This document shows, one piece after another, positions 20,731-33,015 of a DNA stretch of 64,000 bases (positions are counted from its first letter, which is position 1; each line of letters opens with the position of its first letter). The notes under the pieces were generated by a model. That model was not told the DNA's origin. It made no database searches and saw only the letters and a list, made by a program, of their open reading frames with translations. A program made the translations under genes and the position numbers. This DNA is from Dasypus novemcinctus (Eukaryota; Chordata; Mammalia; Cingulata; Dasypodidae), in assembly GCF_030445035.2 (NCBI RefSeq), contig NC_080675.1, forward strand, positions 67,038,544-67,102,543, in the 5' to 3' direction.

Positions 20731-23700
20731 CAATTAATTATTCAAAGAATTTCAGGAAAGGATTCCTTAAAGCTAGCAGACTTACATTTATCCCTAGACC
20801 CCAATAAGAACAAATATCAATTATAGAATTCTTTTAATAATAGAGACTAAATTTTCTCATAAGTAACTTGTGATCAAATTCTCTCTTCCTTTCACTTTTT
20901 CTTCTTAAAAAAAGAACACCTAGGTTATTTCTACTTGTATTCAAGGATAGAATCAGAAAGGAAAATAAAATAATTATCTGCTCTGCATTTTTTAAAAGCT
21001 ATTTCTATCAGGGTTTTTTTGTGGACTAAACTCCAGGAATATATCCCTACATTTTTTAAGTCTCAATCAAAATCAAATTCAGGAGACACATTTTATGTCC
21101 TTGTTCAAAGCTTCTATGAATCATGGTGGGTTATACAAAGATAAATCACTATGGTTTGTCCTTCAAGTGCTCTCCATCTAGTTTAATGAATGTCAACATA
21201 CTATATCTACACGTAGGTGCTGAAGAAACAAATTGGTCAAATGGGAGAGTGGAAGAGTTCCCTGGTCACATCTGTGACTTCTCACTGGTAAAGTCTGGCT
21301 ATTGAGATATGTGTTAATTAATTGTTTCTAAACAAAGAACTCTGCGCACAACTCACCTATTGCTTCCTTTTAGTCCATCATCTAAAATAGGTGCTATGAA
21401 AGCAAATATCAAAAGCAGCATCTTCTAATATATATCACACTAGAACTCTTACCAATGCATAGATACGGGTCCTCAGAAATCCTTCCCCAAAGTATTTTTA
21501 TATTTCTATAAGTTGGCAATTATTACCATCAAATTAATGTTTTGAGAGTTTTATCCTTGAGGTGTACTCATGATTTACCTTAATGCTATGAAAATCTGGA
21601 TGATAGCTTTGTTCCCTGGATTCTCATTCTGTATAGTTGCCTAATTTCTGGTCTATACACTCTATGGATTTCTCCATCATGTAATGAAAAGGGATTATAC
21701 AAATTCCCTCTGGAAATTAAATAGAAAAGCCATGCTTCCACAAACTTGGCATATTTCATGGAAGTGATATGCCTACTAATGCACTGTATTTTAAGCCAAT
21801 TACTCTAATGGTTCTCAAAGAATGTGTTTGAATATCATCACTCTGCATTATTCTCAAGAGCCAGTTTTTATGCACAGTGACTACATATGCTGTTAGACAA
21901 CAGATGCCTAAGGTGGAAGATAAGCCTGTCATAAAGCACCTGCCACCTGCTTTTGTCCATCATTTTTCCCTTAATAGCTTTCTACCTGTGGGCACACTGA
22001 GCCACCAAAGAGAAGTGTCATTCCCAAAAGTACCACTTCTAAACAATATTTAGGCGGCTGGCATCAGAAAGCCAGCTGAACAGCATTTCCCAGTGCCCTG
22101 CCACAATATGTCATTTTTGAAAATGCCATGTTAGTAGGTATGACTTTGGGAATTGACTTAATAACAATAACAATAAAAATGCCTGGTGCTTAACAAAGAA
22201 AGTATCTTTCATCCCAAAGGACCCACAAGTACTTCAGACTTGGAAATGCAGTCAATTCTAAGAAGAAGGTGATGGCACTCAGCACCGTAACAAAAGCTCA
22301 TAAAATGATCACCAAGGAGAGCAGTCTAAGCTCTCATCTGAAAGAGATATCATATGCTTTTTATTTTCCACATGGTGTGATGCTATAACCTTGGATTTTC
22401 ATCTCTTCAGAAGGATGCCCATCCTTCAAAAATAGGCTTTTGTGTCCCACTCTAGGTAGAAACTATTGAATACTAAGGAAAATTGGCATTGCAGTGTGGA
22501 TCTCAGATTTGAAGGTATCGAAATGGATCCAAATCACCTTGGCATACTTTTTACTACCCAGGAGCTCAGTATAGCCATCCTATTATAGAGATATACTGCT
22601 AAAATGTGAGCCAAGTGTGTTTCTGCTTTAAAGAAAGAGAGATAATGAAGGTTGAATTGCTGGGTAATTCTGACCCTCACAGACCATGTTCACAGAAAAG
22701 GTTTCATCATGCTGCTAATGGCTTTTTGATCTTGCTGAATGAAACTGCCAACATTGGGACTAAGTGACTTCTTAGGTTCATTTATTGCATACAATGCTGG
22801 CTATGAGAATATTTTCTCCAATTCATACCAAGAAATGTATGTGTGCAAAGTATTATAAAGTAGTATTTTCTTGTTTTTTTGTCTCTTTAACACCAGCATG
22901 CACTGAGTACTGATCTTTGAGGTATCATGACAAATGTGACCTGAAATTCCTTTAAATTAGTCCATACTTCCTTAAACAGTGTGCCTCTAGCTCTGTTGAT
23001 ACCCACAAACTAACCAGTCTAAGTGAATTTCTTTTGTAAGGTTTGACTTCTCCCATGAGATTTCAGGACCTCATGATTATTCCTTATTCTCGCAAAAGGA
23101 TAGTATTCTTCCCCTTGCTAAACTCTCATCTTATAAAACTTTTTAAAGTCCATCCAATTTTTTTTTTTATTTTTCCCAAAGATAAAATTTCTTCATGAAA
23201 ATGTGATTATTGACTCATTGGTATTGGAGCATGCATTTCAAAAGGTTTTTTTCTCTGAGTATTGCACACACAATGCTCTATCCACTATTTCTTTTCACTA
23301 TGCTTTCTGACACTGTGCAGAAATTTGCCTTCTGGAACTGACAAAAAGCTAACTTAGATCCTGAGATTACAATTCCTATGACCCAGAAACTTATAGTATT
23401 AACCTCTGGATAGTTTATACAAATCTATCTGTCCATGGGTTTCACCTAAGACTCACTGAACGAAAATCTCTGGAGCTAGTGACCTATATTTAAAAAATTA
23501 TCCTTCAAGGATGAACTATCAGTTAAAACATTATATACAATAGCTAGTAATTAACAATTGAAATAACAGGTTTAAACACAGTAAAACCTTTTTTACCTTC
23601 ATTTTTTTAGAAGTCAGGATTTAGGCATTAGGCATACTAAGATGGTAGGTAGCCCACCAAGTGAGCAGAGCTCTGCCATTTTTAATTATGGCTCCCATCC

Positions 23701-24105
23701 ACAAGGTCGCTTCATAGTCCAAAACATCTTGATATCATTTTCTCTTTCCAGGCAAAAAACAAGCGAAGGGAGAGGAGGGAAAAATGGAACACTTTCCAGT
23801 AGAGGTATTTCCCTTTAAGCAGTTTTTCCAGTACAGATAATATTTCTATATACATCTCATAACCCATAGTTTGCCTGTAAATCATTATCTGGGATACATT
23901 TTCTCATATCTGGATATCTTGCCACCGCAAATAATATTGGGTCCTGCTTCTAGGGAAGACTGAGAGAATTGGTACAGGATGGACAGATACAAAAACTTAG
24001 TGCTACTGGCAACTTAGCTAATAGTTATTAATGATTGTACTATAAATTGCTATATAGTTGAATCAAATAATATTAACTTGCACTACTAGAACACTTAAAA
24101 ATCAT
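20731..24105. other. Longest stretch without recognised repeats
   Basis: About 3.4 kb with no repeat family that I recognise and no open frame with codon structure beyond chance (longest about 60 codons). Base composition is milder than that of the neighbouring L1 areas, especially 21900-22800. It is the best place in the window to look for ancestral single-copy or regulatory sequence, but I see no specific motif set. Confidence 0.4.
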
Positions 24106-24290
24106 CAAGTAACATTCTATGAGCTTTATTTGTTTAATCTCATGTAATCCTCTTCCAAACTCTGTGAAGAAAGTTCTATTATTCAGTCTCACTTACCTGA
24201 TGAGAAAACAGGCACATAGAGTTTAGTTATTTCTCTCAGATCCCACAGTTAATAACTAGCAGAGGTTGAGATCTCAGATAGCCAAGAGAC
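24106..24290 (-). mobile_element. MIR-like SINE relic
   Basis: Plus strand shows the reversed MIR order: TTTAATCTCATGTAATCCTC, GTTCTATTATTCAG, CTGATGAGAAAACAGGCACATAGAG, TTAGTTATTTCTCTCAGATCCCACAG, then AACTAGCAGAGG. Phrases such as GATGAGGAAACTGAGGC and GTCACACAGCTAGTAA in MIR correspond. Confidence 0.65.
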
Positions 24291-25215
24291 TACATAGCTT
24301 CACTTATTTTATTTCCAAATTACATATATTTTCTTATGATAGGCACTTCAAAATTTTGAGTATTTTACATACAGTTCAACTAAGGCAGAACAAGTTTATT
24401 GCTTTTCTAGTCAACAGCTATTTGCTGTTTTTGAAACCTCAAAAAGGCAAAACTATAATTTATCTTGATAGGGAAAATTCCCCTAAGAAACACTGACAAC
24501 CTTACCGAGGTATTAAGATATTTCCATGTCAAAATACCTTTTATCCTTCAGAAACTGCCTTTTCTAGCAAAATCCCTGAGGTGAATCTGTCAAAGTTACT
24601 TAGGTTTGTAATGCATGCTTTCCCACCACATCTGTGAAACCTTCTTTCATAGACTTGAGGATAGATCTGAATGTAGGAAAATTGGAAGTCACTAAAAAAC
24701 ACAGTGGCTTCAGTCCACTGTGGCTAATAAATGAGTTTTTGAAACAGAATATTGGAAAGTACAACTCCGTTATTACTCACATGGCAGCCTTCATAGTTGC
24801 AATAGATGGAATCCAACAACTATTTCTGTTACTTCGAGTCTATATGACATATCACATATATGTGAAAGTGCTACAAACTTGCATATATATTTCTCTGTCC
24901 CTAAAAACTTTGTAAATTCAGGCAAATTGTCTAAATTTTTGAGCCTCGGGATAATCATTTATAAAATGCAAGCTGAAGTAAATAAGCCCTAAGGTTTTTC
25001 AAGTAGCACAATTCTGTGTTTCTATGAACTTGTCTTAAACATTTATATATACTCTGGTAGTCAGAACACCAATAAAGATTATTGAAGGGTGGGCGAATAG
25101 ATAAATAGAAAAATGGGTGGAGAGATGAATACATATTCATCTACAAATTGGTTTTCCCACCATAAAAGAAATGTGTATTAATCTGTACTCTTTATTTTGT
25201 ATACCTTAACAAATA
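24291..25215. other. No recognised feature
   Basis: AT-rich DNA. Open frames of 76 and 93 codons on the plus strand show no family resemblance or codon bias that I can detect. Confidence 0.4.
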
Positions 25216-25219
25216 CACA

Positions 25220-25400
25220 TTCCTTAAATACAGCTTGTTTTTTAAACTTTTATGATAGAAAGTTCCAAACTCAGAAAAGATAGAGGAGTGTAATGAACCC
25301 TCATATACCCACCACCCAACTCAACAAGCGTTAATTTGCTTTATCTTATCTCTTCTTGCCAACATTATTTGCATCAAAATAAAGCAAATCTCAGATGGAT
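25220..25400. mobile_element. Old interspersed repeat, probably an L1-group 3' UTR fragment
   Basis: The wording ATGATAGAAAGTTCCAAACTC, AGTGTAATGAACCCTCATATACCCACCACCCAACTCAACAA and AAAGCAAATCTCAGATGG is that of a widespread old mammalian repeat, which I associate with the 3' regions of old L1 subfamilies. The family assignment is from memory and is uncertain. Confidence 0.45.
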
Positions 25401-26095
25401 CACTTCACTCATTAATAAAAAATAAAATAAAATCAGATTTTGTTTATCTAAGATTATATTAAGCACACTGATAATAAATTTCACTTTCCAATTTACTGTA
25501 GAGAGTGGAATATTCTACCCTGGTTAAGTTGCTGATACTTATATTATTTGCATTTACATGCAGCCAGAATCCTAATGGAAAAAAAAAAGTCCTTTGGAAA
25601 CCTAATACTTTCCTCAGCATTTTTCCTTTCAGAGGGGTATAAGAAGGGTAGGATGTTTTAGCTTGTGACTTGTATCAGTCCTATAGAATGTTACTATGCA
25701 GTAACAGTACAAATTTGAAGGAGAGACTAATAAAGATTCAGGAGGAGAGATGGAATTTAAACTCCCAGACACCAAACACAACCTTACAAAATTAAACTCC
25801 ACATCTAATTTATGCATACATACATTCCTCAAAGCTAATTATAAATCTTTAAAACTCATTCACATTTGCAAATGGAAGTATTTCTGTTCCTATTTATCAC
25901 CATAGATAATAGAAAAATTAACTAAATTCTGTCTACACTCTTCCCTTTCCTAGCTTATCCCACTCTATTCTTTTTTGGGCTTCTTACTTGTAGCCCCAAA
26001 TTTTGATTAAAATCATTTAACACAATCTATCTCCGTTCCTTTATTGAGGGATTCGTTTTATTCTACTTGTTTGCCATGACAAAGAATGCTGCATC
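25401..26095. other. No recognised feature
   Basis: AT-rich DNA without coding or repeat assignment. Confidence 0.4.
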
Positions 26096-26099
26096 GAAA

Positions 26100-26345
26100 A
26101 CTTCTTATATATGCCTACTTGAACAGATATAATTAGTTAAGATAAAGTTATAATGGATTAGGGTGGATCCTAAACTATTGACTGGTATCCTTACAAGATG
26201 ATCACGTGAAAATGCACAGACAGGCACAGCGAAGAAGGCCATGTGACAACAGCAAAGATTGGAATGAGGCATCTACAAACAAAAAGACACAAAATATCAC
26301 TGGAAGCCATCAAAAGCTAGGTAAAGGCAAAGGGTCCTTCTCTAG
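26100..26345 (+). mobile_element. Old MaLR/LTR-type repeat fragment
   Basis: It carries the order TTAGGGTGGATCCTAAAC, GACTGGTATCCTTACAAGA, CACAGACAGGCACAG, AAGGCCATGTGACAAC, matching a common mammalian LTR-type repeat wording (TCCTTATAAGAAGAG, GACACAGACACA, GACCATGTGAAGAC). The first half is weak. Exact family not assigned. Confidence 0.5.
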
Positions 26346-27534
26346 AACCGTCAGAGGGAAAATGGCCTGTCAACAATTGCCAGCCAAGTACTTTTATCCA
26401 CCAAGGCTCTCTTTCAAAAATAAGAGAGATCTCAGATAAGCAAAATTGAGGGAATTCATCACTAACTCTTCCCTCAAGCAACTGAGTTTGTGAAACTGAA
26501 AGGAAAAGACTCTAGAAAGTGGTTCAGAGTAACAAAAAGAAGCAAAGACTTGCAGGGAAGTTACTTTGGGTAATTATAATTACCAGTTATATTTTATTGC
26601 TTATTATGTAACTCCATATCTTACTTCCTATAGATGCTAACATGCAAATGTATACAAAATAGTAATATATCTAGGTTTTTTGGGATACAATGTACAAAGA
26701 TATAAGTGGTAACAAATACAAAATGGTGGGAGGACAGAGGTGTATAGAAAAGTATATGTGCATGCTACTGTAGTTAAGTTGGTATCTAAACAAATATAAA
26801 TTTTATATATTTGGATGTTAAATTTTAACCACATGGTAACCACAAGGAAAAGAGATGAAAAAATATCCAGATAGAAATGAGAAGGCATTCAATATGATAC
26901 AAAAAAATACAGTAAAAAAAACATAAAAATAGGCTTTAACAGGATTAAGGGACAAAAAATTTTAAGACTTACAAAGGATAAATAGCAAATGGCAGAAGAA
27001 TGTTCTGTATTATGAGTAGTTTCTTTAAATATAAATTAATTAAACTCTTAAATCAAAAGACAGAAATTAGCAGAATGGATCAAACGACAGGACCCAACCA
27101 TATGCTTTCTGCAAAAGACTCACCTTAAGATCAAAGATACATGTAGGTTGAGGATGAAAGGATGGGAAAAAATATATAATATGAAAGTAGTAACCAAAAG
27201 AGCTGGGGTAGCTATTCCAGTATTGGATAAAATAGACATTAAGTCAAAAAAAGTTACAAGGAACAAATATGATCATTACCTACTAATAAAGGGGACAATT
27301 CAACAGGGAGATTTAACAATTATAAATATATATGCACATATATATAAATATACAGGAAGGAAAAATACAGGAAAAATGAAGGGATAAATTGACGGTTCCA
27401 CATAACAGGAAGAGACTTAAACACACCACTCACAAAAATGGATAGATTATCTAGTCAGAAGATCAAGATAGAAGTATAGGATTTGAATGAAACACTAAAC
27501 CAACTAGACCTAGCAGACATAAACAGAACACCGG
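26346..27534 (+). mobile_element. Old L1: ORF1 end, inter-ORF region and ORF2 start
   Basis: A fragment spanning the junction between the two L1 genes. Around 26365-26460 it has the ORF1 C-terminal wording (CAATTGCCAGCCAAGTACTTTTATCC, then TCTCTTTCAAAAATAAGAGAG). Then comes a long non-coding inter-ORF region (26470-27000) with TAGGTTTTTTGGGATACAATG and TTGGATGTTAAATTTTAACC. From about 27030 it has the start of the ORF2 endonuclease: CAAAAGACTCACCTTAAGAT corresponds to the catalytic Glu region and AAAGAGCTGGGGTAGCTATTCC follows. It stops near 27534 where ERVL sequence begins. The frame is broken in several places, for example the endonuclease part at 27148-27387 ends in a premature stop. Confidence 0.75.
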
Positions 27535-28795
27535 ACCCAGCCTTTTTCCCCAGCCACTCCTGTCATTTCCCAATGGGCTCATGAACAAAGTGGCCATAGT
27601 GGTAGGGATGGAGATTATGCATGGGCTCAACAACATGGAATTTCCCTCACCAAGGCTTACTTCGCTATAGCCAGAGCTGAGTGTCCAAATCTGCCAGCAG
27701 CAGAGACCCATATTCAGCCCCTGATATGTCACCATTTCTCAAGGTGATCAGCCTGCTACCTGGTGGCAGGTTGGTTACATTGGACAACTTCTTTTATGGA
27801 AAGGGCAACAATTTGTTCTGACTGGAACAGATACATATTCCAGATATGGGCTTGCCTATTCTGCATGCAATGCTTCTTACAAAACTACCATTTGTGGGCT
27901 TACCAAATGTCTTCTCCACTGCCATGGTCTTCCTGCACATTGTTTGCTGTGAAGTGGAAACTCACTTCACAGCAAACGACGTGCAGGAATAGGCACATGC
28001 TCATGGATTTTACTGATCTTACCATCATCCTGAAGCAGCTAGACTGATAGAATGGTGAAATGGCCTTTTGAAGACTCAGTTATGGTGCCAACTAGTGGCA
28101 ATACCCTGCAGGGTTGGGGCAGTGTTCTACAGGAGACCATGTATGCTCTAAATCAGCATCTACTTTATGTTGCTGTTTCTCCCATAGCTAACATTCATGG
28201 GTCCAGGAATCAAGGAGTGGAAATAAGAGTGGCACCACTCACTATTACCTCGAGTGATCCACTAGGAAAATTTTGCCTCCTATCCCTACAACCATAAGCT
28301 CTGCTGGTCTACAGGTTTTAGTTCCAAAAGGAGAAGTGCTTCCACTAGTGAACACAACAATGATTCCAATGAACTGGACGTTAAGACTGCCACCTAGCCA
28401 CTTTGGACTCTTCATGGCCTGAATCAGTAGGCAAAGAAGGAAACACTGTACAGGCTGGGGTGATTGATCCTGACATCAAGGGACATAGTACTGCATCTGC
28501 ACAATGGAGGTAAAGAAGAGTTTGCCTGGAATACAGGAGATCCCCTAGGGTATCTCTTAGTACTATCATGCCCTTTGATTGAAGTCAACAGAAAATTGCA
28601 ACAAACCAATCCAAGCTAGACTAACAATGGCCCAGAATCATCAGGAAGGAAGGTTTGGGTCCCCTCACCAGGCAAAGAACCACAGCTAGCTGAAGTGCTT
28701 GCTGAGGGTAAAGGGAACATGGAATGGATAGTGAAAGATGGTAGTAATAAATATGAACTTCAACCATGTGACCAGTTACAGAAATGAGGACTGTA
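27535..28795 (+). pseudogene. ERVL-type retroviral pol remnant, integrase region
   Basis: This is a relic of an ERVL-class endogenous retrovirus, covering the part of pol that encodes integrase and the downstream C-terminal region. Recognition rests on nucleotide wording in the fixed order typical of mammalian ERVL elements, for example GTGGCAGGTTGGTTACATTGG near 27763, ATTCATGGGTCCAGGAATCAAGGAGTGGA near 28193 and CCACCTAGCCACTTTGGACTC near 28389. Integrase joins viral cDNA ends to host DNA. No frame is open throughout: the frame changes near 28030-28050, the next one stops at 28297, and the following part lies in other frames. A palindrome at 27932-27987 replaces sequence in the catalytic core. 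Upstream gag, protease and reverse transcriptase are missing; L1 sequence abuts at about 27534. Non-functional. Confidence 0.85.
27932..27987. repeat. Near-perfect palindrome inside ERVL pol (25-bp arms, 6-bp loop)
   Basis: Left arm 27932-27956 and right arm 27963-27987 are reverse complements except for three adjacent positions (ATT versus GAC in the middle). The inner 15 bases of each arm (GTTTGCTGTGAAGTG and CACTTCACAGCAAAC) pair perfectly around the loop GAAACT. The right arm fits the expected ERVL sequence order; the left arm does not, so the left arm is the inverted copy. Confidence 0.92.
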
Positions 28796-29062
28796 ATGGT
28801 CATGAATATGTCTTCCTTGTTTTGTTATGAGTATGACCATATATGTACATAAAGCCAATATCTTTGTTTTCTTCCCTAACCTTTTCCTTTATCATAAATA
28901 TTAGCTTCATGTCATAAAATTAAAGGATGTCAAGTTTAAAATTGAATAGTATCCAAGGACTTGCACACTATTTTGGAGGGAATTAGTTTCAATTGTTTTT
29001 ATTTAGATTCTAAGTATGGTTTAAGCTGATGTGTATGGTTACCAAGTTGACAGGGGGTGGAC
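28796..29062 (+). other. ERVL 3' non-coding region with polypurine tract
   Basis: AT-rich sequence between the end of pol and the 3' LTR. No env-like reading frame is present, in keeping with ERVL, which lacks env. Immediately before the LTR lies a purine-rich run, ACAGGGGGTGGA (about 29050-29061). This fits the polypurine tract that primes plus-strand DNA synthesis. Confidence 0.65.
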
Positions 29063-29494
29063 TGTGATGGTTAGGCTAATGTGTCAACTCAGCAGGTAAT
29101 TGTGTTTGGTCAAGCAAGCACTGAGTTAATTGTAATGCAAGGAAATTTTCATGGACTTTAATCATCAGTGAGTTGATTACATCAATGGCTGATACCTACA
29201 ATAAAACCACGAAATTGCCCTCAGCAATGATTAAGGTCTTATCTAAGTAATTGAAGGTTTTAAAAAGGGAAGTGATTTCAGCATTTAGAGAGAGAATTCC
29301 CATCTCCACTTTGGAGAGCCAATGCCTCCTGGTAACTAATCAAGGACCTTCATAGAACCCCCTGGTTTGCAGCCTGCCCTGCGGAATTAGGACTTGTGCT
29401 CCCCATGGTTGCATGCAAGAATTTTATAAAATCTCATGTTATTTACAGTTATCTCCTGTTGGTTCAGTTTCCCTAGGGAACCCTAAGTAATGCA
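29063..29494 (+). mobile_element. ERVL 3' LTR (MLT2-like)
   Basis: Begins TGTGATGGTTAGGCTAATGT, with the TGTCAAC phrase typical of MLT2-type LTRs, and ends TCAGTTTCCCTAGGGAACCCTAAGTAATGCA, giving TG...CA termini. It directly follows the polypurine tract and pol remnant, so it is the 3' LTR of this provirus. The 5' LTR is not in the window. Length 432 bases. Confidence 0.8.
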
Positions 29495-29655
29495 CTATGT
29501 GGTCCTGAGCTTTTCATCTTTGGGAGGTTTTTGATAACTGTTTCAATCTCTTTAATTTTGATTGGTTTGCCATTTCTTCTAGGGTCAGTGTAGGCTGTTC
29601 ATGTGTTTAGGACTTTATACATTTTTTCTACATTGTCTAGTTTTTAATTTTGAAA
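29495..29655 (-). mobile_element. L1 ORF2 fragment
   Basis: Reverse complement contains the linker and N-terminal reverse transcriptase region of ORF2 (AAAGAGATTGAAACAGTTATC, then AAAAACCTCCC). About 160 bases only; abuts the ERVL LTR. Confidence 0.7.
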
Positions 29656-30535
29656 GATATTGCCTAGTAGCTACAAGTTCTAAGAAGGACAGTTTATATA
29701 CTCTCACAAACAATGTGTTATAATATGTTCCCACCCACCTCCTAGATGATGTTAACTATTTTAACTTTTGAAGCTCATAAGTAACAAAAAAATTCTACCA
29801 TTGTAATTTTATTGTGCATATCTCTTGTAACCATGATGAACAGTTTTCCCTCATGGTGTTGCCTGGTCAAATCCATTACTCAAGTTTTTAATGGACTTTT
29901 GCCTTTTTCTTATTAGGTTGTAGAAGCTCTTTACTTATAGTGGGCATTAGCCCTTGGGATATGGAGTGATTTTATCCAAATAATTTTTCTCAGTTTGGTA
30001 TTTATTGACTTTATTTATGTTATGATTTGTTATAACCATGCAGAATATTTTCCTTTTCCCAGCAGTTGAATTTATTAGCCTTTTTCTTAAATTCTACTGG
30101 ATTTTGTATTCAACTTTAAAAACCATGATCAATCCTAAGATCATCTTCTTCTGGCACTTTTATGCCTTCATATTTTATCTTTAAATCTGTGATCCAACTG
30201 AAATTTATTTGGGGTAAGGCATGGGGTAGAATCCAACATCAATTTTTTTTTTCCCAGATGACTACCAAGCTTTCTCCAAATCATTCATTGAATAATCCAT
30301 TTTCTCCCTCTTATATGCTGTTCTATCTTTATTGCTTTCTAAATTATAATATTAAATGTGGGTTTTTTTTTCTGATTCTCTATGCTATTCCATTTCTTTG
30401 TGTGACTATGTACTCATATTATATCTCTTATTACTCTAGTTTTATGATACATGGTACAATCTGGTAGCCTCCCCTTATTATTCTTTTATTTTTTGGAATA
30501 ATATTAGCTTTCTTACACATTTATTTTATAGTAAA
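29656..30535 (-). mobile_element. Old L1 ORF2, C-terminal part
   Basis: The reverse complement follows the order of the ORF2 C-terminal half: GGGGAGGCTACCAGATTGTAC near the right end, the GGATTATTCAATGAATG step near 30280-30300, then AATTTCAGTTGGATCACAGATTTAAA, and finally AAGGCTAATAAATTCAAC and GAGCTTCTACAACCTAATAAG near 29910-29935. It is strongly diverged and has no open frame of length. Confidence 0.65.
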
Positions 30536-30539
30536 ATTG

Positions 30540-31305
30540 TCTAGTGAAAAATATAACATACCAAAACTTATAGAATGCAGAGACTCCAGGGCTGAGAGGG
30601 AATTTTGTAGCCCTAAAGGCTTACATTAAAAGAAGAAGAAAGACTTCCAATCAGAGGTCTAACCTTGAACCTGGAATAACTAGCAAAAGAAGAACAAATT
30701 AAGTCCAATGTAAGAAGAAGGAAGGAAAAAAACAAAGGTTAGAGTGTAAATAAATGAAAGAGAGAGAAAATAGAATCAACAAAACCATGAGATGGTTCTT
30801 GAAAAGATCAATAAAAGTGAAAAACCTTTTGCTAGACTGAAAAAGAAAAAAAGAGAGGAGACAAATAATAAAAATCAGAAAGAAAACAGGAGACATTACT
30901 ATTGACCCCACTGAAATAAAGGATTATAGGTTCATACTATGAATAACTTTAATTAGATAAACTCAATGACATGAAAAAAAAACTTAGAAACTATCTACAC
31001 TGCCACAAGAAGAATGATAAGATCTTAGTAAACCAATTACTACTAAAGAGATTGAATCAGTAATAAAAAATAAATTAAACAGCAAAAGAGAAAAATCCAG
31101 GACAAGATGGCTTCACAGAGAAACTCCACCAAACATTCCAAGAAAATTTAACTCCAAGTCTGTTCAAAATCTTCCAAAATATTGCAGAGGAGGGAATACT
31201 CCCCAACTCATTCTATGGGGCCAAAATCACAGTGAAACAAAGCCAGATAAAGATACCACAAGAATACAATATACAAATCAATATCTCTTATAAATGTAGA
31301 TACAA
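30540..31305 (+). mobile_element. L1 ORF2 fragment (linker and start of reverse transcriptase)
   Basis: Contains TATAGAATGCAGAGACTCCAGGGCTGAGAGGGAATTTTGTAGCC, the AAAAGATCAATAAAAGTGAAAAACC step, TTACTATTGACCCCACTGAAATAAA, and CAGGACAAGATGGCTTCACAGAGAA (the PGxDGF motif of reverse transcriptase domain 0). All in L1 order but with frameshifts and stops. The sequence restarts at an earlier ORF2 position at 31306, so that is a separate L1. Confidence 0.75.
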
Positions 31306-32226
31306 AAATCCTAAAGCAGCAAAAGCAATACTGAGAGGGAAATTTATAGTCTTAAATGCCTATTAAAAATGAAAAAGAGCTAGTACCAAAGACCTAACTG
31401 CATACCTGGAAGAACAGCAAAAGAACAAAAAACTAATCACAAAGAATACAGAAAGAAGGAAATAACAAAGATCAGAGAAGAGCTAAATGAAACTGAGATT
31501 AAGAAAACACTAGAAAAAATTAACAAAACCAAAAGCTGGTTCTTTGAGAAGATTAATAAAATTGACAAACCTTTAGCTAGAATAGAAAAGAAAAAAGGAG
31601 AAAATGCAAATACGTAAAATATAAATAAGGAAGGGATATCACCACTGATCCCACTGAAATAAAGAGTATCATAAAAGGATACTTTGAAAAATTGTATGCA
31701 AGATAGATAGCTTAGATGCAATGGACAAATTTCTAGAAACACAAGTAGTCTACGTTGACAAAAGAAGAAATTGATGAACTCAGACCAATCACAAGTAACA
31801 AGATTGGATTAGACATCAAAAATCTCCCAACAAAGAAGAGCCCAGAATCAGATGGCTTCACAGGTGAATTTTACTAATAATTCCAGAAAGAGCTAACATC
31901 AATCCTGCTTAAACTCTTCCGAAAAATAGAAGTAGAACATTGCCTAACTCATTATATGATGCCAACATCACCCTAATACTAAAGCCATATAAAGACCTCA
32001 CAGGAAGGGAAAACTAGAAACCAATCTCTCTATTTGCTAATTGTATTTAACAACACATCAAATGAATTATACACCATAACCAAGAGGGTTTCATCCCGGG
32101 TATGCAAGGTGATTCAACATAAGAAAATCAATGTAAAATACCACATTAACAGGTGAAAAGAAAAAAAATCACATGATCATCTCTATTGATGCAGAAAAAG
32201 CATTTGATTGAATACAGCATCCTTTC

Positions 32227-32556
32227 TTGATAAAATCACTTCAAAGGACAGGAATAAAAGGAACCTTTCTCAATATGATAAAGGGTATATATGAAAAAAC
32301 CACAGCTAAAATCATATTCAATGGTGAAATGCAAAAGACTTTCCCTCTAATATCTGGAACAAGACAAAAATGCCCACTGTCACCACTCTTATTTAACAGT
32401 GTGTTAAAAGTACTTGCTCAAGAAGTTAGGCAAGAAAAAGATATCAAAGGCAACCAAACTGGAAAGGAAGAAGTAAAAATTTCACTATTTGCAGATGACT
32501 TAATCCCACATACAAAAAGCCTGAGAAATCTACAACAAAGCTTCTACAGCTGTTAA
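32227..32556 (+). pseudogene. L1 ORF2 remnant: reverse transcriptase core
   Basis: 109-codon open segment of ORF2. It holds the region before RT motif B ([16 protein letters not shown]), motif B itself ([15 protein letters not shown]; the usual RQGCPLS has Lys for Gly here) and motif C (SLFADDLI), the catalytic Asp pair. The frame is lost at the C-terminal end and stops at 32554-32556. It is part of a dead L1. Confidence 0.8.
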
Positions 32557-33015
32557 ATGAATTCAATAAAATGGCAGGTTATAACATCAACACACAAAAA
32601 TCAGTTGCATTTCAGTACACCATTAAAAAGCAATCTAAGGAGGACACTAAGGAAAAATTCTATTTGCAATAGCAACTAAAAGAATCAAATACCTAGAAAT
32701 AAACTTAACTAAAGATATAAAGGACTTGTACACAGAAAATTACACAACATTGTTAAAAGAAATCAAAGAAGACTTAAATAAATGGAAAAATTTTCATGTT
32801 CATTAGGATGTCTGCCCTACCCAAATTGATTTACAGATGTAATGCAATCCCAATAAAAATTACAGCAGCGTTTTTTACTGAATTGGAAAGCTAATTATGA
32901 AATTTATTTGGAAGTGCAAGGGGCCTGAAATAGCCAAAAACACATTGAAAAAAAATTGGAGGAATCACTCTATTTGACTTTAAAGCACTACAAAACTGTG
33001 GTTAAAACTGCATGG

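Noticed and set aside
24266..24915. Exons of a cellular gene (76- and 93-codon frames)
   Set aside because: No protein family resemblance, no consistent splice-site bounds, AT-driven codon content, and the first overlaps a MIR-like relic.
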